Shown here piece by piece: positions 17,641 to 25,817 of a DNA stretch of 64,000 bases. Position numbers and translations under genes: made by a program. The notes below the pieces were generated by a model. It had not been told where the DNA came from. It ran no database searches and worked only from the letters and a program-made list of their open reading frames with translations. How positions within the stretch are numbered: position 1 is the stretch's first letter; each line of letters begins with the position of its first letter. The DNA is from Pseudonocardia oceani. GTDB taxonomy: Bacteria > Actinomycetota > Actinomycetes > Mycobacteriales > Pseudonocardiaceae. The stretch is taken from assembly GCF_019263585.2 (NCBI RefSeq), contig NZ_JADQDF010000001.1, forward strand, positions 6,206,501-6,270,500, read 5' to 3'.

Positions 17641-17680
17641 AGCGTAGGCGGAAGAGGGCCCCTCCTGTCACGCCTGTGAC
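17641..17680 (-). promoter_or_regulatory. pafA leaderless promoter with overlapping palindrome
   Basis: On the minus strand TACGCT (17646-17641) sits 6 bases before the pafA ATG. A palindrome GTCAC-N4-GTGAC at 17667-17680 overlaps where the -35 would be, so a regulator binding there could block or activate pafA. The identity of any regulator is unknown. Confidence 0.5.
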
Positions 17681-17774
17681 GCACGGGTTCCCGGCGTGGC
17701 GCCCGCTGCGGCGGCCGCGACGCCGGTGACCTGCGACGCCGGGCGCCGCGCGTCCGCGCAGTGCGTGCCCGCCG

Positions 17775-17780
17775 TAGGGT
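17775..17780 (+). promoter_or_regulatory. -10 box (TAGGGT) of PAP2-kinase gene
   Basis: TAGGGT followed by exactly 7 bases and GTG at 17788. This is the leaderless-start arrangement seen repeatedly in this window, and it decides the start codon. Confidence 0.55.
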
Positions 17781-17787
17781 CGGTCGG

Positions 17788-19323
17788 GTGATCAGTCGGG
17801 TGCGCCGCAGCAGGGGCCGAGTCAGCGACCTGGACCGCGCGATCTCCCGCGCCGTGTCGGATCTGCCGCCCAGCCCCCTCGACGGGGCGATGAAGGCGGC
17901 CTCGGTCGCGGCGAACCACAGCCTGCTGTGGTTCGGAGTGGCCGCGCTGCTGGGCGCGCGCCGCGGGTCGAGCCGCAAGGCCGCGCTGCGCGGGGTCTTC
18001 GCGATCGCCGCCGCGAGCGGGTCGGCCAACGCCGTGCTCAAGCCGCTGCTGCCGCGCCGCCGCCCGGCCGCCTCCGAGCTGCCCGCCTACCAGACGCTCG
18101 CCGATCCCCCCACGTCGTCGTCGTTCCCGTCCGGGCACGCCGCGTCGGCCGCCGCGTTCGCCACGGCCGTCGCGATGGAGAGCCCGAAGCTGGGGCTGGC
18201 GGTCGCGCCGCTGGCCGCGAGCGTCGCCTACTCCCGGGTGCACGTCGGCGTCCACTGGAGCTCCGACGTCGTGTCGGGCGCCGCGCTGGGCGCGGGCATC
18301 GCCCTGCTGTCGCGGCGCTGGTGGCCGGTGCGCCTCACCGACGAGGCCCGCGCCCGCCCGCTCGACGCGGTGCCGGTGCTGCGCGACGGCGAGGGCCTGG
18401 TGATGGTGTCCAACCAGCGCTCGGGCGACCCCGAGCACGACCCGGCCGACGACCTGGAGGCCGCCTTCCCCAAGGCCGTGATCGTGCGCGCGCGGCCCGA
18501 CCGCGACCTCGACGAGCAGCTCGACGAGGCCGTGGAGGTGGCCGGCAGCTCCGCGCGGGCCGTGGGCGCGGCCGGGGGCGACGGCACCGTCGCGGCCGCG
18601 GCGGCCGTGGCCGGCCGGCGGCGGCTGCCGTTCGTCGTCGTCCCCACCGGCACGCTCAACCACTTCGCCCGCGACGTCGGCGTCTACGACCTGCAGGAGG
18701 CCGTCGACGCCACCGCGGCGGGCGAGGCGGTGGCCGTCGACCTCGCGCTGGTCGAGGTGCACCCCGGCTCGACGTCGGACGCCGTGATCCGCACCCGCTG
18801 CTTCCTCAACACCGCGAGCCTGGGCTCCTACCCCGACCTCGTGCGCCTGCGCGAGGCGTGGCAGCCGCGGTGGGGCAAGTGGCCGGCGTTCGCCGCGGCA
18901 CTGGTGGTCGTGCTGCGGCGCGCCGAGCCGGTGGCCGTCCGCATCGAGGGCCGCTGGACGAAGGTCTGGTTCCTGTTCGTCGGCAACGGCCCCTACCACC
19001 CGCGCGGCATGGTCCCGGCCTGGCGCCCGACGCTGGACTCCGGCCTGCTCGACGTCCGCTGGCTGCGCGCCGACATCCGGTTCTCCCGGCTGCGCGCGGT
19101 GGCCGCCCTGCTGTTCGGGGCGCTGGGCCACAGCCGCGTCTACGGGCAGCGCGAGGTCGCCGAGTTCGACGTCGAGCTGTCGGTGCCGGGGATGCTCGCC
19201 ACCGACGGCGAGGTCGTCGAGGAGTCGGGGCGCTACACCTTCCGCGTGGCGCCGGAGCCGATCGAGGTCTACCGGCGGCGCGAGGAGAACTGGACGGGCC
19301 GCGACCGCCCGTTCCTCCCGTAG
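17788..19323 (+). CDS. PAP2 phosphatase - diacylglycerol-kinase-like fusion
   Basis: A 511-aa two-domain lipid enzyme. Residues about 20-200 are a PAP2 phosphatase with all three motifs: KPLLPRRRP, FPSGHA and SRVHVGVHWSSDV. Residues about 215-510 are a lipid kinase domain of the DAGK/LCB5 type with the nucleotide loop AAGGDGTVAAAA and PTGTLNHFARD. Opposite activities (removing and adding a lipid phosphate) in one chain suggest phosphatidate/polyprenyl-phosphate turnover at the membrane (inference). Start by the TAGGGT box 7 bases upstream; an in-frame GTG at 17761 would add 9 residues and place the promoter inside the gene. Confidence 0.88.
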   Translation: MISRVRRSRGRVSDLDRAISRAVSDLPPSPLDGAMKAASVAANHSLLWFGVAALLGARRGSSRKAALRGVFAIAAASGSANAVLKPLLPRRRPAASELPAYQTLADPPTSSSFPSGHAASAAAFATAVAMESPKLGLAVAPLAASVAYSRVHVGVHWSSDVVSGAALGAGIALLSRRWWPVRLTDEARARPLDAVPVLRDGEGLVMVSNQRSGDPEHDPADDLEAAFPKAVIVRARPDRDLDEQLDEAVEVAGSSARAVGAAGGDGTVAAAAAVAGRRRLPFVVVPTGTLNHFARDVGVYDLQEAVDATAAGEAVAVDLALVEVHPGSTSDAVIRTRCFLNTASLGSYPDLVRLREAWQPRWGKWPAFAAALVVVLRRAEPVAVRIEGRWTKVWFLFVGNGPYHPRGMVPAWRPTLDSGLLDVRWLRADIRFSRLRAVAALLFGALGHSRVYGQREVAEFDVELSVPGMLATDGEVVEESGRYTFRVAPEPIEVYRRREENWTGRDRPFLP

Positions 19324-19355
19324 CCCGCACGGGTCAGGCGCGGTAGACACGGGAC

Positions 19356-20600
19356 ATGCGCGTCACCGGACTGGACCACGTCGTGCTCGTCTCCCCCGAC
19401 CCCGAGCGGCTGATCGCCTGGTACGTCGACGTCCTGGGCCTCGAGCCGCTGCGCCTCCCGCAGTGGCGCGCGGGCGAGGTGCCGTTCGCGTCGCTGCGGG
19501 TGGACAACTCGACGATCATCGACGTGCAGACGGGCGAGCGCAGCGGCACCAACGTCGACCACCTGGCCCTGGTCGTCGACGCCGACCTCGACGCCCTCGC
19601 GGCCGAGCACGGCGTCCCCGCCCCGCGCAGCCTGTTCGGCGCCCGTGGGCAGGGCCGCGGGATCTACCTGCGCGACCCCGACGGCACCGGCGTCGAGCTG
19701 CGCACCTACGCCCCCGCGCCCGGCCCGTCGACCTTCGCCACCCCCGTCGACGGGTTCCGCACCGCCTACGACGACCACGCCGGCCCCGAACCGGTCGTCG
19801 TCCTGCTGCACGGCTGGCCCGGCGACCGCCAGGACTTCCGCGACGTCGTCCCGCTGCTGGCCGGGTCCTGCCGCGTCGTGGTGCCCGACCTGCGCGGGTT
19901 CGGCGCCACCGAGCGCCCCGACGGCGCCGGACCGGACGCCTACGCCGCCGCCGCCCAGGCCCGCAGCGTGGCCGCGCTCGTCGAGGAGCTCGGGGTCGGG
20001 CCGGTCGTCGTCGGCGGGTACGACGTCGGCAGCCGCGCCGCGCAGGAGCTGGCCCGCGCCCGCCCCGACCTGGTGCGCGCCCTCGTCGTGTCCCCTCCCG
20101 TGCCGGGCGCGGGGGCGCGCGTGCTGTCGGCCGACGCGCACCGCGAGTTCTGGTACCAGCACCTGCACCGGCTCCCGCTGGTCGAGGACCTGCTCGACGG
20201 CGACCCGGCCGCGGTGCGCGACTACCTCGCCCACACCTGGTCGCACTGGTCGGGCCCCGCCTTCGTCCCCGACCCGGCCGAGCTCGACCGGCTCGCCGCC
20301 GCCTACGGCCGGCCGGGGGCGTTCGTCGCCTCGGTGAACTGGTACCGGGCCGGTGCGGGCACCGTGGCGCGCTCGCTGGCCGAGCAGGCCCCGGACCCCG
20401 CCGACCGCCTCGCCGTCCCGACCACCGTCCTGTGGCCCGAGCACGACCCGCTCTTCCCCAGGGAGTGGTCCGACGGGCTCGACGAGTTCTTCGCCGACGC
20501 CGAGCTGCGCCCGCTCGACGGCGTCGGCCACTTCACCCCGCTGGAGGCCGCACCGGCGTTCGCCGCGGCCCTCCTCGAGCGAGTGCAGGAGACGACGTGA
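19356..20600 (+). CDS. VOC (glyoxalase-fold) - alpha/beta-hydrolase fusion
   Basis: A 414-aa protein. Residues 1-128 are a vicinal-oxygen-chelate domain (GLDHVVLVSPDPERLIAWYV, ending in YLRDPDGTGVELRTY with the metal-type Glu). Residues about 135-414 are an epoxide-hydrolase-like alpha/beta hydrolase: HGWPG oxyanion region, an Asp nucleophile in GGYDVGSR, an acid in EHDPLFP and catalytic His in GVGHFTPLE. The Asp at the nucleophile elbow points to epoxide hydrolase or dehalogenase chemistry rather than esterase. The joining of the two in one frame suggests successive steps on one reactive compound (inference). TAGACA six bases before the ATG suggests a leaderless mRNA. Confidence 0.85.
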   Translation: MRVTGLDHVVLVSPDPERLIAWYVDVLGLEPLRLPQWRAGEVPFASLRVDNSTIIDVQTGERSGTNVDHLALVVDADLDALAAEHGVPAPRSLFGARGQGRGIYLRDPDGTGVELRTYAPAPGPSTFATPVDGFRTAYDDHAGPEPVVVLLHGWPGDRQDFRDVVPLLAGSCRVVVPDLRGFGATERPDGAGPDAYAAAAQARSVAALVEELGVGPVVVGGYDVGSRAAQELARARPDLVRALVVSPPVPGAGARVLSADAHREFWYQHLHRLPLVEDLLDGDPAAVRDYLAHTWSHWSGPAFVPDPAELDRLAAAYGRPGAFVASVNWYRAGAGTVARSLAEQAPDPADRLAVPTTVLWPEHDPLFPREWSDGLDEFFADAELRPLDGVGHFTPLEAAPAFAAALLERVQETT

Positions 20601-20990
20601 GCAGGTCCCACCCCCAGCAGTGGACCGTGAACCCGTCCGGTGAGCGGCCGGACCCGGCCGACGTCGCCGCGCTGCGGGAGTTCGCCACCACCCAGATCGC
20701 CGACTGCGGCGGCCCGGTCGGGGTCGTCGGTCCCCCGCTGCGCCGCCTCGCGGGCGGCCCGGAGATCTGCGGCACCGCGGTGACGGTCTGGACGAAGCCC
20801 GGCGACATCCTGTTCGTGCTCAAGGCGCCCGACCTGATCGGCGAGGGCGACGTGCTCGTCATCGACGGCGGCGGCCGCGAGGACGCCGCCGTGATCGGCG
20901 ACATCGTCGGCCCACGATCCGCGACCTGGCTGGCCGCGGCGACCGGCGTCGACGAGCTGATCGCCCGCCGCGGCGCCGGACCGCCCCCTG
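20597..20990 (+). pseudogene. Truncated RraA-like (demethylmenaquinone methyltransferase/aldolase family) gene
   Basis: The GTG overlaps the previous stop (GTGA). The first 105 or so residues match the RraA/HMG aldolase family (ATTQIADCGGPVGVV; DVLVIDGGGREDAAVIGDIV), but the second half is missing: right after GDIVG the sequence loses the expected VVDGAVRD core. A VRDLAG-like piece (TIRDLAG) appears in another frame around 20915-20935. The frame itself stays open to 21316, antisense to prcA, with unrelated residues. I read this as internal deletion plus frameshift. It could still yield a truncated polypeptide. Confidence 0.65.
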
Positions 20991-21010
20991 CCCTGACGGC
21001 CAGGGGGCGG
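20981..21010. terminator. 10-bp hairpin between RraA remnant and prcA
   Basis: CCGCCCCCTG and its perfect complement CAGGGGGCGG flank a 10-base loop. It sits 11 bases before the prcA stop (minus strand) and after the RraA-like homology, so it probably terminates both converging transcripts. Confidence 0.7.
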
Positions 21011-21021
21011 GTCAGGTCAGG

Positions 21022-21819
21022 TCAGGACGAGCCGCCCTGGGGGACCACCGGGTTCTCGTCGCCGCCCACGTCGTCGGAGTCGGCGGGTGCGGCGTCGACG
21101 GTGCGGTTGGCCTCGGGCAGCAGCTCGCGCAGCGCGGAGCCGGTGATGCGGCGGAACGAGCGGCGCGGGCGGCCGCGGTCGAGAACCGCCACCTCCAGCG
21201 CACGGACGCCGAGCACCGTGGGCTGCGCGGTGCCGTTGGCCGCGGTGGAGCTGCTGGTCTGCAGCGCCTCCACGGCGCAGCCGATCGCCTCGGTGACCGC
21301 CAGGCCCGCCTGGTAGGTCTCCTTGAGCTTCGCACTGATCGGCTCGGTCGTGCCGCCCATGACCACGAACTGCGGCTCATCGGTGATCGAGCCGTCGTAG
21401 GTGATGCGGTAGAGCTGGTCGGCGTCGGGCGTGGCCCCGACCTCGGCCAGGCACAGCTCCACCTCGTAGGGCTTCTGCTGCTCGACGAACGACGTGCCCA
21501 GGATCTGCGCGTAGGTGTTGGCGAGCATGCGGCCGGTGACGTCGCGGCGGTCGTAGGTGTAGCCGCGGACGTCGGCCATCCGGACGCCGGCGTTGCGCAG
21601 CGTCTCGAACTCGTTGTAGCGCCCGACCGCGGCGAACCCGATGCGGTCGTAGATCTCGGAGACCTTGTGCAGGGCGGTGGAGCGGTTCTCCGCGACGAAC
21701 AGCACGCCGTCGGTGAACGTGAGGACGACGACGCTGCGGCCGCGGGCGATGCCCTTGCGGGCGAGCTCGGAGCGGTCGCGCAGGAGCTGGTCGACCGACG
21801 AGTAGAACGGCATGGTCAC
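21022..21819 (-). CDS. prcA: 20S proteasome alpha subunit
   Basis: A 265-aa alpha subunit: N-terminal gate region (YSSVDQLLRDRSELARKGIA), VRGYTYDRRDVTGRMLANTY, LYRITYDGSITDEPQFVVMG and RRSFRRITGSALREL match actinobacterial PrcA throughout. Alpha rings cap the catalytic chamber and dock ARC. The C-terminal about 40 residues are acidic and disordered. The start may be GTG 21819 or ATG 21813 (two residues later). It lies 4 bases after prcB. Confidence 0.96.
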   Translation of the reverse strand: MTMPFYSSVDQLLRDRSELARKGIARGRSVVVLTFTDGVLFVAENRSTALHKVSEIYDRIGFAAVGRYNEFETLRNAGVRMADVRGYTYDRRDVTGRMLANTYAQILGTSFVEQQKPYEVELCLAEVGATPDADQLYRITYDGSITDEPQFVVMGGTTEPISAKLKETYQAGLAVTEAIGCAVEALQTSSSTAANGTAQPTVLGVRALEVAVLDRGRPRRSFRRITGSALRELLPEANRTVDAAPADSDDVGGDENPVVPQGGSS

Positions 21820-21823
21820 GGCG

Positions 21824-22675
21824 TCAGCCTCCGGGGTTCTCGGTGCGGCCGGCGACGACCTGGGCGACGACCTCGGCGATCTCGGCCTCCGGGCGGCGCA
21901 TCGCGCCCTCCGGGCCGGTGATCGACACGACGATCGGGTAGAGCCTGCGGGTGAGGTCGGGGCCGCCGGTGGCCGAGTCGTCGTCGGCGGCGTCGTAGAG
22001 CGCCTCGATCGCCGTGCGGACGGTGGTGGGGAGGTCGGCGTCGACGCGGTGGCGCTTCTTGAGCGCCGACTTCGCGAAGACCGAGCCCGAGCCGACGGCG
22101 TGGTAGCCCAGCAGCTCGTCGTAGCGGCCGCCGGTGGCGTCGTAGGTGACGATCCGCCCGGCCTTCGACGGGTCGGGCGCCTCGATGTCGTAGCCCGCGA
22201 ACAGCGGCACGACGACGAAGCCCTGCATGGCCGCGCCGAGGTTGGCCCGCACCATCGCGGCCAGCTTGTTGGCCTTGCCGTCGAGGGAGAGCGTGGTGCC
22301 CTCGATCTTCTCGTAGTGCTCGAGCTCGACGGTGAACAGCCGCACCATCTCCAGCGCGATCCCCGCGGAGCCGGCGATGCCGACCGCGGAGTGCGCGTCG
22401 GTGACGAAGACCTTCTCGATGTCGCGCTGGGCGATCACGTTGCCCTGCGTGGCGCGGCGGTCGCCGGCGATCACGACGCCGCCGTCGAAGACGAGCGCGA
22501 CGATCGTGGTGCCGTGCGGGACCTCCAGCGCGCCGGGCGCGCCGTGGGCCGGCACCGCGGAGGGGAGCAGGTGCGGGGCGTGGGCGGTGACGAAGTCGGT
22601 GAACGAGGACGGGCCGGGCGCGAGGTACGCGTCCAGCCCGACAGGGGCACGACGCCCCGGATCGGGGAACGACAT
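21824..22675 (-). CDS. prcB: 20S proteasome beta subunit (Thr peptidase)
   Basis: A 283-aa precursor. A 55-residue propeptide ends in PHG, and autolysis before Thr56 (TTIVALVFDGGVVIAGDRRA) exposes the catalytic N-terminal threonine; the Lys is in the RDIEKVFV segment. YDAADDDSATGGPDLTRRLY is the family hallmark. The ATG at 22675 was chosen by comparison with the usual propeptide length; the frame stays open upstream to 22897 over pup without homology. Confidence 0.96.
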   Translation of the reverse strand: MSFPDPGRRAPVGLDAYLAPGPSSFTDFVTAHAPHLLPSAVPAHGAPGALEVPHGTTIVALVFDGGVVIAGDRRATQGNVIAQRDIEKVFVTDAHSAVGIAGSAGIALEMVRLFTVELEHYEKIEGTTLSLDGKANKLAAMVRANLGAAMQGFVVVPLFAGYDIEAPDPSKAGRIVTYDATGGRYDELLGYHAVGSGSVFAKSALKKRHRVDADLPTTVRTAIEALYDAADDDSATGGPDLTRRLYPIVVSITGPEGAMRRPEAEIAEVVAQVVAGRTENPGG

Positions 22676-22754
22676 GGTCAGGTCTGCGCCTCTCCTCGTG
22701 CGGGGTACTGCTCGTGCGGTCGTGCAGGTGCGGTGTGCGGGAGTGCCGGAGCGG

Positions 22755-22952
22755 CTACTCCCCGCCCTTCTGGACGTAGGCGCGGACGAAGTCCTCCGCG
22801 TTCTCCTCCAGCACGTCGTCGATCTCGTCGAGGATGGTGTCGACGTCCTCGCCGAGCTTCTCGCGGCGCTCCTGGCCCGCCGCGGCGCCGTCGGCACCCT
22901 CGTCGTCGTCCCCGCCCCCGCCGCCCTGACGCTTGGTCTGCTCCTGCGACAT
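22755..22952 (-). CDS. pup: Prokaryotic ubiquitin-like protein Pup ending in Glu
   Basis: A 65-aa disordered, acidic modifier. The C-terminal half holds the ARC-binding helix (DTILDEIDDVLEENAEDF) and the end VRAYVQKGGE. The final residue is Glu, not the Gln of mycobacteria, so Pup is made ready for ligation and Dop deamidation is not required. A strong ACAGGAGG ribosome site precedes the ATG. It lies between dop and prcB in the conserved order. Confidence 0.97.
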   Translation of the reverse strand: MSQEQTKRQGGGGGDDDEGADGAAAGQERREKLGEDVDTILDEIDDVLEENAEDFVRAYVQKGGE

Positions 22953-22984
22953 GACGCCTCCTGTCGATAGGTCGTGCTGGATGA

Positions 22985-22990
22985 ACCCTA
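22985..22990 (-). promoter_or_regulatory. Candidate -10 box of pup-prcBA
   Basis: TAGGGT on the minus strand, about 32 bases before the pup ATG, in a 109-bp gap after dop. No convincing -35. It would let pup-prcBA be transcribed separately from dop. Confidence 0.4.
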
Positions 22991-23061
22991 ACCCAGCGGA
23001 CCGGCGAAAGTCCGTGATCGACGCCGTGACGATCGCCCGTCCCGGCGCCGCGCGGCGCGGT

Positions 23062-24579
23062 TCAGCCGCGGGTGAGGGCCTCGACGAGCTCCTCGGCGGT
23101 GCGCGACCTGTCGATCAGCTCGCCGACGTGGCTGCGGGTGCCGCGCAGCGGCTCCAGCGTCGGGATCCGCACCAGCGACTCCCGGCCCAGGTCGAAGATG
23201 ACCGAGTCCCACGACGCCGCGGCGACCTCGGCGGGGTAGCGCTCCAGGCACCGGCCGCGGAAGTAGGCGCGGGTGTCCTCGGGCGGCGCGGTCATCGCGG
23301 CGGTGACGTCGTCCTCGGACACCAGGCGCTTGATCGAGCCGCGCGTCGCGAGCCGGTTGTAGAGGCCCTTGGCCATGCGGACGTCGCTGTACTGCAGGTC
23401 GACCAGGTGCAGGCGCGGGGCGTCCCAGGTGAGGCCGTCGCGCTCGCGGTAGCCCTCCAGCAGGCGCAGCTTGGCCGTCCAGTCGAGGCGGTCGGCGGTG
23501 CTCATCGGGTCGCGCGAGAGGTCGTCGAGGACCTCGCCCCAGATCTGCATGACCTCGGCGGTGGCCTCGTCGACGTCGTCGCCCAGCGTCGTCTCGATGT
23601 GCTTGCGCGCCTTCTCGTGGTAGGCGTGCTGGACGTCGAGACCCGTCATCTTCCGGCCGTCGGCCAGGTCGACGGTGGTCCTCAGCGACGGGTCGTGGCT
23701 GATCCGGTGCACCGAGCGGACGGGCTCGGCCAGGCGCAGCTCGTCGAACCGCACGCCCTTCTCGATCATGTCCAGCACGATCGCGGCGGTGCCGACCTTG
23801 AGCAGCGTTGAGTACTCGCTCATGTTCGCGTCGCCGATGATGACGTGCAGGCGGCGGTACTTGTCGGCGTCGGCGTGCGGCTCGTCGCGGGTGTTGATGA
23901 TGCCGCGCTTGAGCGTGGTCTCCAGGCCGACCTCGACCTCGATGTAGTCGCTGCGCTGCGCGAGCTGGTAGCCCGCCTCGTCGCCCGAGGCGCCCCGGCC
24001 GACGCGGCCGGCGCCGCACACGACCTGGCGCGTCACGAAGAACGGCGTCAGCCCGGACACGATCGACGGGAACGTCGTGGAGCGCGCCATGAGGTAGTTC
24101 TCGTGGGCGCCGTAGCTCGCGCCCTTGCCGTCGACGTTGTTCTTGTAGAGCTGGATCCGCGGGGCGCCGGGCACGGTGGCCGCGCGCATCGCGGCCTCCT
24201 CCATCACCCGCTCCCCCGCCTTGTCCCACACCACGATGTCGCGCGGGGTGGTGACCTCCGGCGTCGAGAACTCGGGGTGGGCGTGGTCGACGTAGAGGCG
24301 CGCGCCGTTGGTGAGGATCACGTTGGCGGCGCCGAGGTCGTCGAGCTCGGAGTCGACCGGGTTGTGCATGGTGGGCGCGGAGAGGTCGAAGCCGCGGGCG
24401 TCGCGCAGCGGCGACTCGACCTCGTAGTCCCAGCGGGCGCGGCGCGAGCGCGGGATGTCGGCGGCCGCGGCGTAGGCCAGCACCACCTGCGTGGACGTGA
24501 TCACGGGGTTGGCCGTGGGGTCGCCGGGGACCGAGATGCCGTACTCGATCTCGGTGCCCATGATCCGTCGGGCCGTCAC
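23062..24579 (-). CDS. dop: Depupylase Dop
   Basis: A 505-aa PafA homologue with the Dop-specific loop (residues about 41-82, acidic, WDYEVESPLRD to DSELDD). It carries the N-terminal IMGTEIEYGIS strand, catalytic Asp98 in LYVDHAHPEFSTPE and YKNNVDGKGASYGAHENYL. Dop cleaves the Pup-lysine isopeptide bond; because Pup here ends in Glu, its deamidase activity is dispensable. The GTG at 24579 overlaps the stop of an 8-codon upstream reading frame (GTGA). ATG 24561 is an alternative start that still keeps the catalytic strand. Confidence 0.96.
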   Translation of the reverse strand: MTARRIMGTEIEYGISVPGDPTANPVITSTQVVLAYAAAADIPRSRRARWDYEVESPLRDARGFDLSAPTMHNPVDSELDDLGAANVILTNGARLYVDHAHPEFSTPEVTTPRDIVVWDKAGERVMEEAAMRAATVPGAPRIQLYKNNVDGKGASYGAHENYLMARSTTFPSIVSGLTPFFVTRQVVCGAGRVGRGASGDEAGYQLAQRSDYIEVEVGLETTLKRGIINTRDEPHADADKYRRLHVIIGDANMSEYSTLLKVGTAAIVLDMIEKGVRFDELRLAEPVRSVHRISHDPSLRTTVDLADGRKMTGLDVQHAYHEKARKHIETTLGDDVDEATAEVMQIWGEVLDDLSRDPMSTADRLDWTAKLRLLEGYRERDGLTWDAPRLHLVDLQYSDVRMAKGLYNRLATRGSIKRLVSEDDVTAAMTAPPEDTRAYFRGRCLERYPAEVAAASWDSVIFDLGRESLVRIPTLEPLRGTRSHVGELIDRSRTAEELVEALTRG

Positions 24580-24602
24580 GGGCGGGCCTGCAGCGCACTC
24601 AT
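24576..24602 (-). CDS. Putative 8-codon leader ORF upstream of dop
   Basis: A TAGGCT -10-like box on the minus strand is followed by 6 bases and ATG at 24602, the leaderless arrangement seen elsewhere here. The frame reads MSALQARP and stops with TGA that overlaps the dop GTG (GTGA). It could couple dop translation to a leaderless start. There is no direct evidence that it is translated. Confidence 0.4.
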   Translation of the reverse strand: MSALQARP

Positions 24603-24657
24603 GCTCCGAGCCTAACCGGCGGACCGCCCCCGGGCCCTCCGTCCCCGGTCCGGCACC

Positions 24658-24690
24658 GTCTCACGATGAGACCCGTGTCACATCGCGATG
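24658..24690. promoter_or_regulatory. Palindromes upstream of the alcohol dehydrogenase gene
   Basis: Two perfect inverted repeats: GTCTCA-CGA-TGAGAC at 24658-24672 and CATCGCGATG at 24681-24690, 44-76 bases before the dehydrogenase ATG and close to the dop promoter. They look like operator half-site pairs; no cognate regulator is identified. Confidence 0.5.
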
Positions 24691-24733
24691 CGCGCATGAT
24701 CGGACGTTCCGCGACCTGGAAGGTGCAGCCACG

Positions 24734-25801
24734 ATGCCGGAGACGATGAAGTCCTTCGTGATCAAGCGAGTCGGGGAGACCGAGGTCGTCGAGAAGCCGA
24801 TCCCCGAGCCGGGTCCGGAGGAGGCCATCGTCCGCACCACCGCGGCGCTGATCTGCACCTCCGACGTCCACACCGTCAAGGGCGCCCTGCCCGTGCCCGA
24901 CGGCCGCACGCTCGGCCACGAGTCCGTCGGCGTCATCCACAAGCTGGGCTCGGCCGTCACCGGCTTTGAGGAGGGCCAGCGCGTCGTCGTCTGCGCCGTC
25001 ACCCCCTGCTACCGCTGCTCGGCCTGCCAGCGCGGCTTCACCAGCCAGTGCGGCGGGGCGCTGGGCGGCTACAAGTACACCGTCCAGATGGACGGCAACA
25101 TGGCCGAGTACTTCGTCGTCCCGGCCGCGGCTGCCAACCTGACGCCGATCCCCGAGGCGATCAGCGACGAGCAGGCCGCCTACTGCTGCGACATGCTCAC
25201 CACCGGCTTCATGGGCGTCGAGCACTGCTACCTGCAGTTCGGCGAGACCGTGGCGATCTTCGCGCAGGGCCCGGTCGGGCTCTCGGCCACGATCGGCGCA
25301 CAGCTGATGGGCGCCGGGCGGATCATCGCCGTGGAGTCCCGCGCCGACCGTCAGGCCCTGGCCAAGCGCTTCGGCGCCACCGACATCGTCGACTACACCA
25401 AGGGCGACCCGGTCGAGCAGATCATGGACCTCACCGGCGGCGAGGGCACCGACGCCGCCATCGAGGCGTTCGGCTTCCCGGACACCTTCGAGGCCTGCCT
25501 GCGCGTCACCAAGGCGGGCGGGCGGGTGTCCAACATCGGCTACCACGGCGAGAACCCCAACCCGCTGCAGCTCCCGCTCGACGCGTTCGGCCTGGGCATG
25601 AACGACAAGGCCGTGCACACCGGCCTGTGCCCCGGCGGCAGCGAGCGGATGAAGCGGCTGCTGCGTCTGCTGGAGTCCGGCCGGATCGACCCGACCCCGA
25701 TGACGACCCACACGTTCGGCTTCGACCGGATCTCCGAGGCCTTCGAGATGATGACGACGAAGGCCGACGGCATCGTCAAGCCGCTCATCACCTTCCCCTG
25801 A
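24734..25801 (+). CDS. Zinc-dependent (secondary-type) alcohol dehydrogenase
   Basis: A 355-aa medium-chain dehydrogenase. Catalytic zinc ligands are Cys in ICTSDVH, His in LGHESVG and Asp in CCDMLTTGFMG, the arrangement of NADP-dependent secondary alcohol dehydrogenases. A four-Cys structural zinc lobe is present (TPCYRCSACQRGFTSQC). The Rossmann loop is AQGPVGLSATIGAQ. ATG at 24734 gives the normal N-terminus MPETMKSFVI; longer frames run into the promoter region. Substrate unknown. Monocistronic, ended by a 14-bp hairpin. Confidence 0.88.
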   Translation: MPETMKSFVIKRVGETEVVEKPIPEPGPEEAIVRTTAALICTSDVHTVKGALPVPDGRTLGHESVGVIHKLGSAVTGFEEGQRVVVCAVTPCYRCSACQRGFTSQCGGALGGYKYTVQMDGNMAEYFVVPAAAANLTPIPEAISDEQAAYCCDMLTTGFMGVEHCYLQFGETVAIFAQGPVGLSATIGAQLMGAGRIIAVESRADRQALAKRFGATDIVDYTKGDPVEQIMDLTGGEGTDAAIEAFGFPDTFEACLRVTKAGGRVSNIGYHGENPNPLQLPLDAFGLGMNDKAVHTGLCPGGSERMKRLLRLLESGRIDPTPMTTHTFGFDRISEAFEMMTTKADGIVKPLITFP

Positions 25802-25817
25802 CCGGCTCCCACCACCC

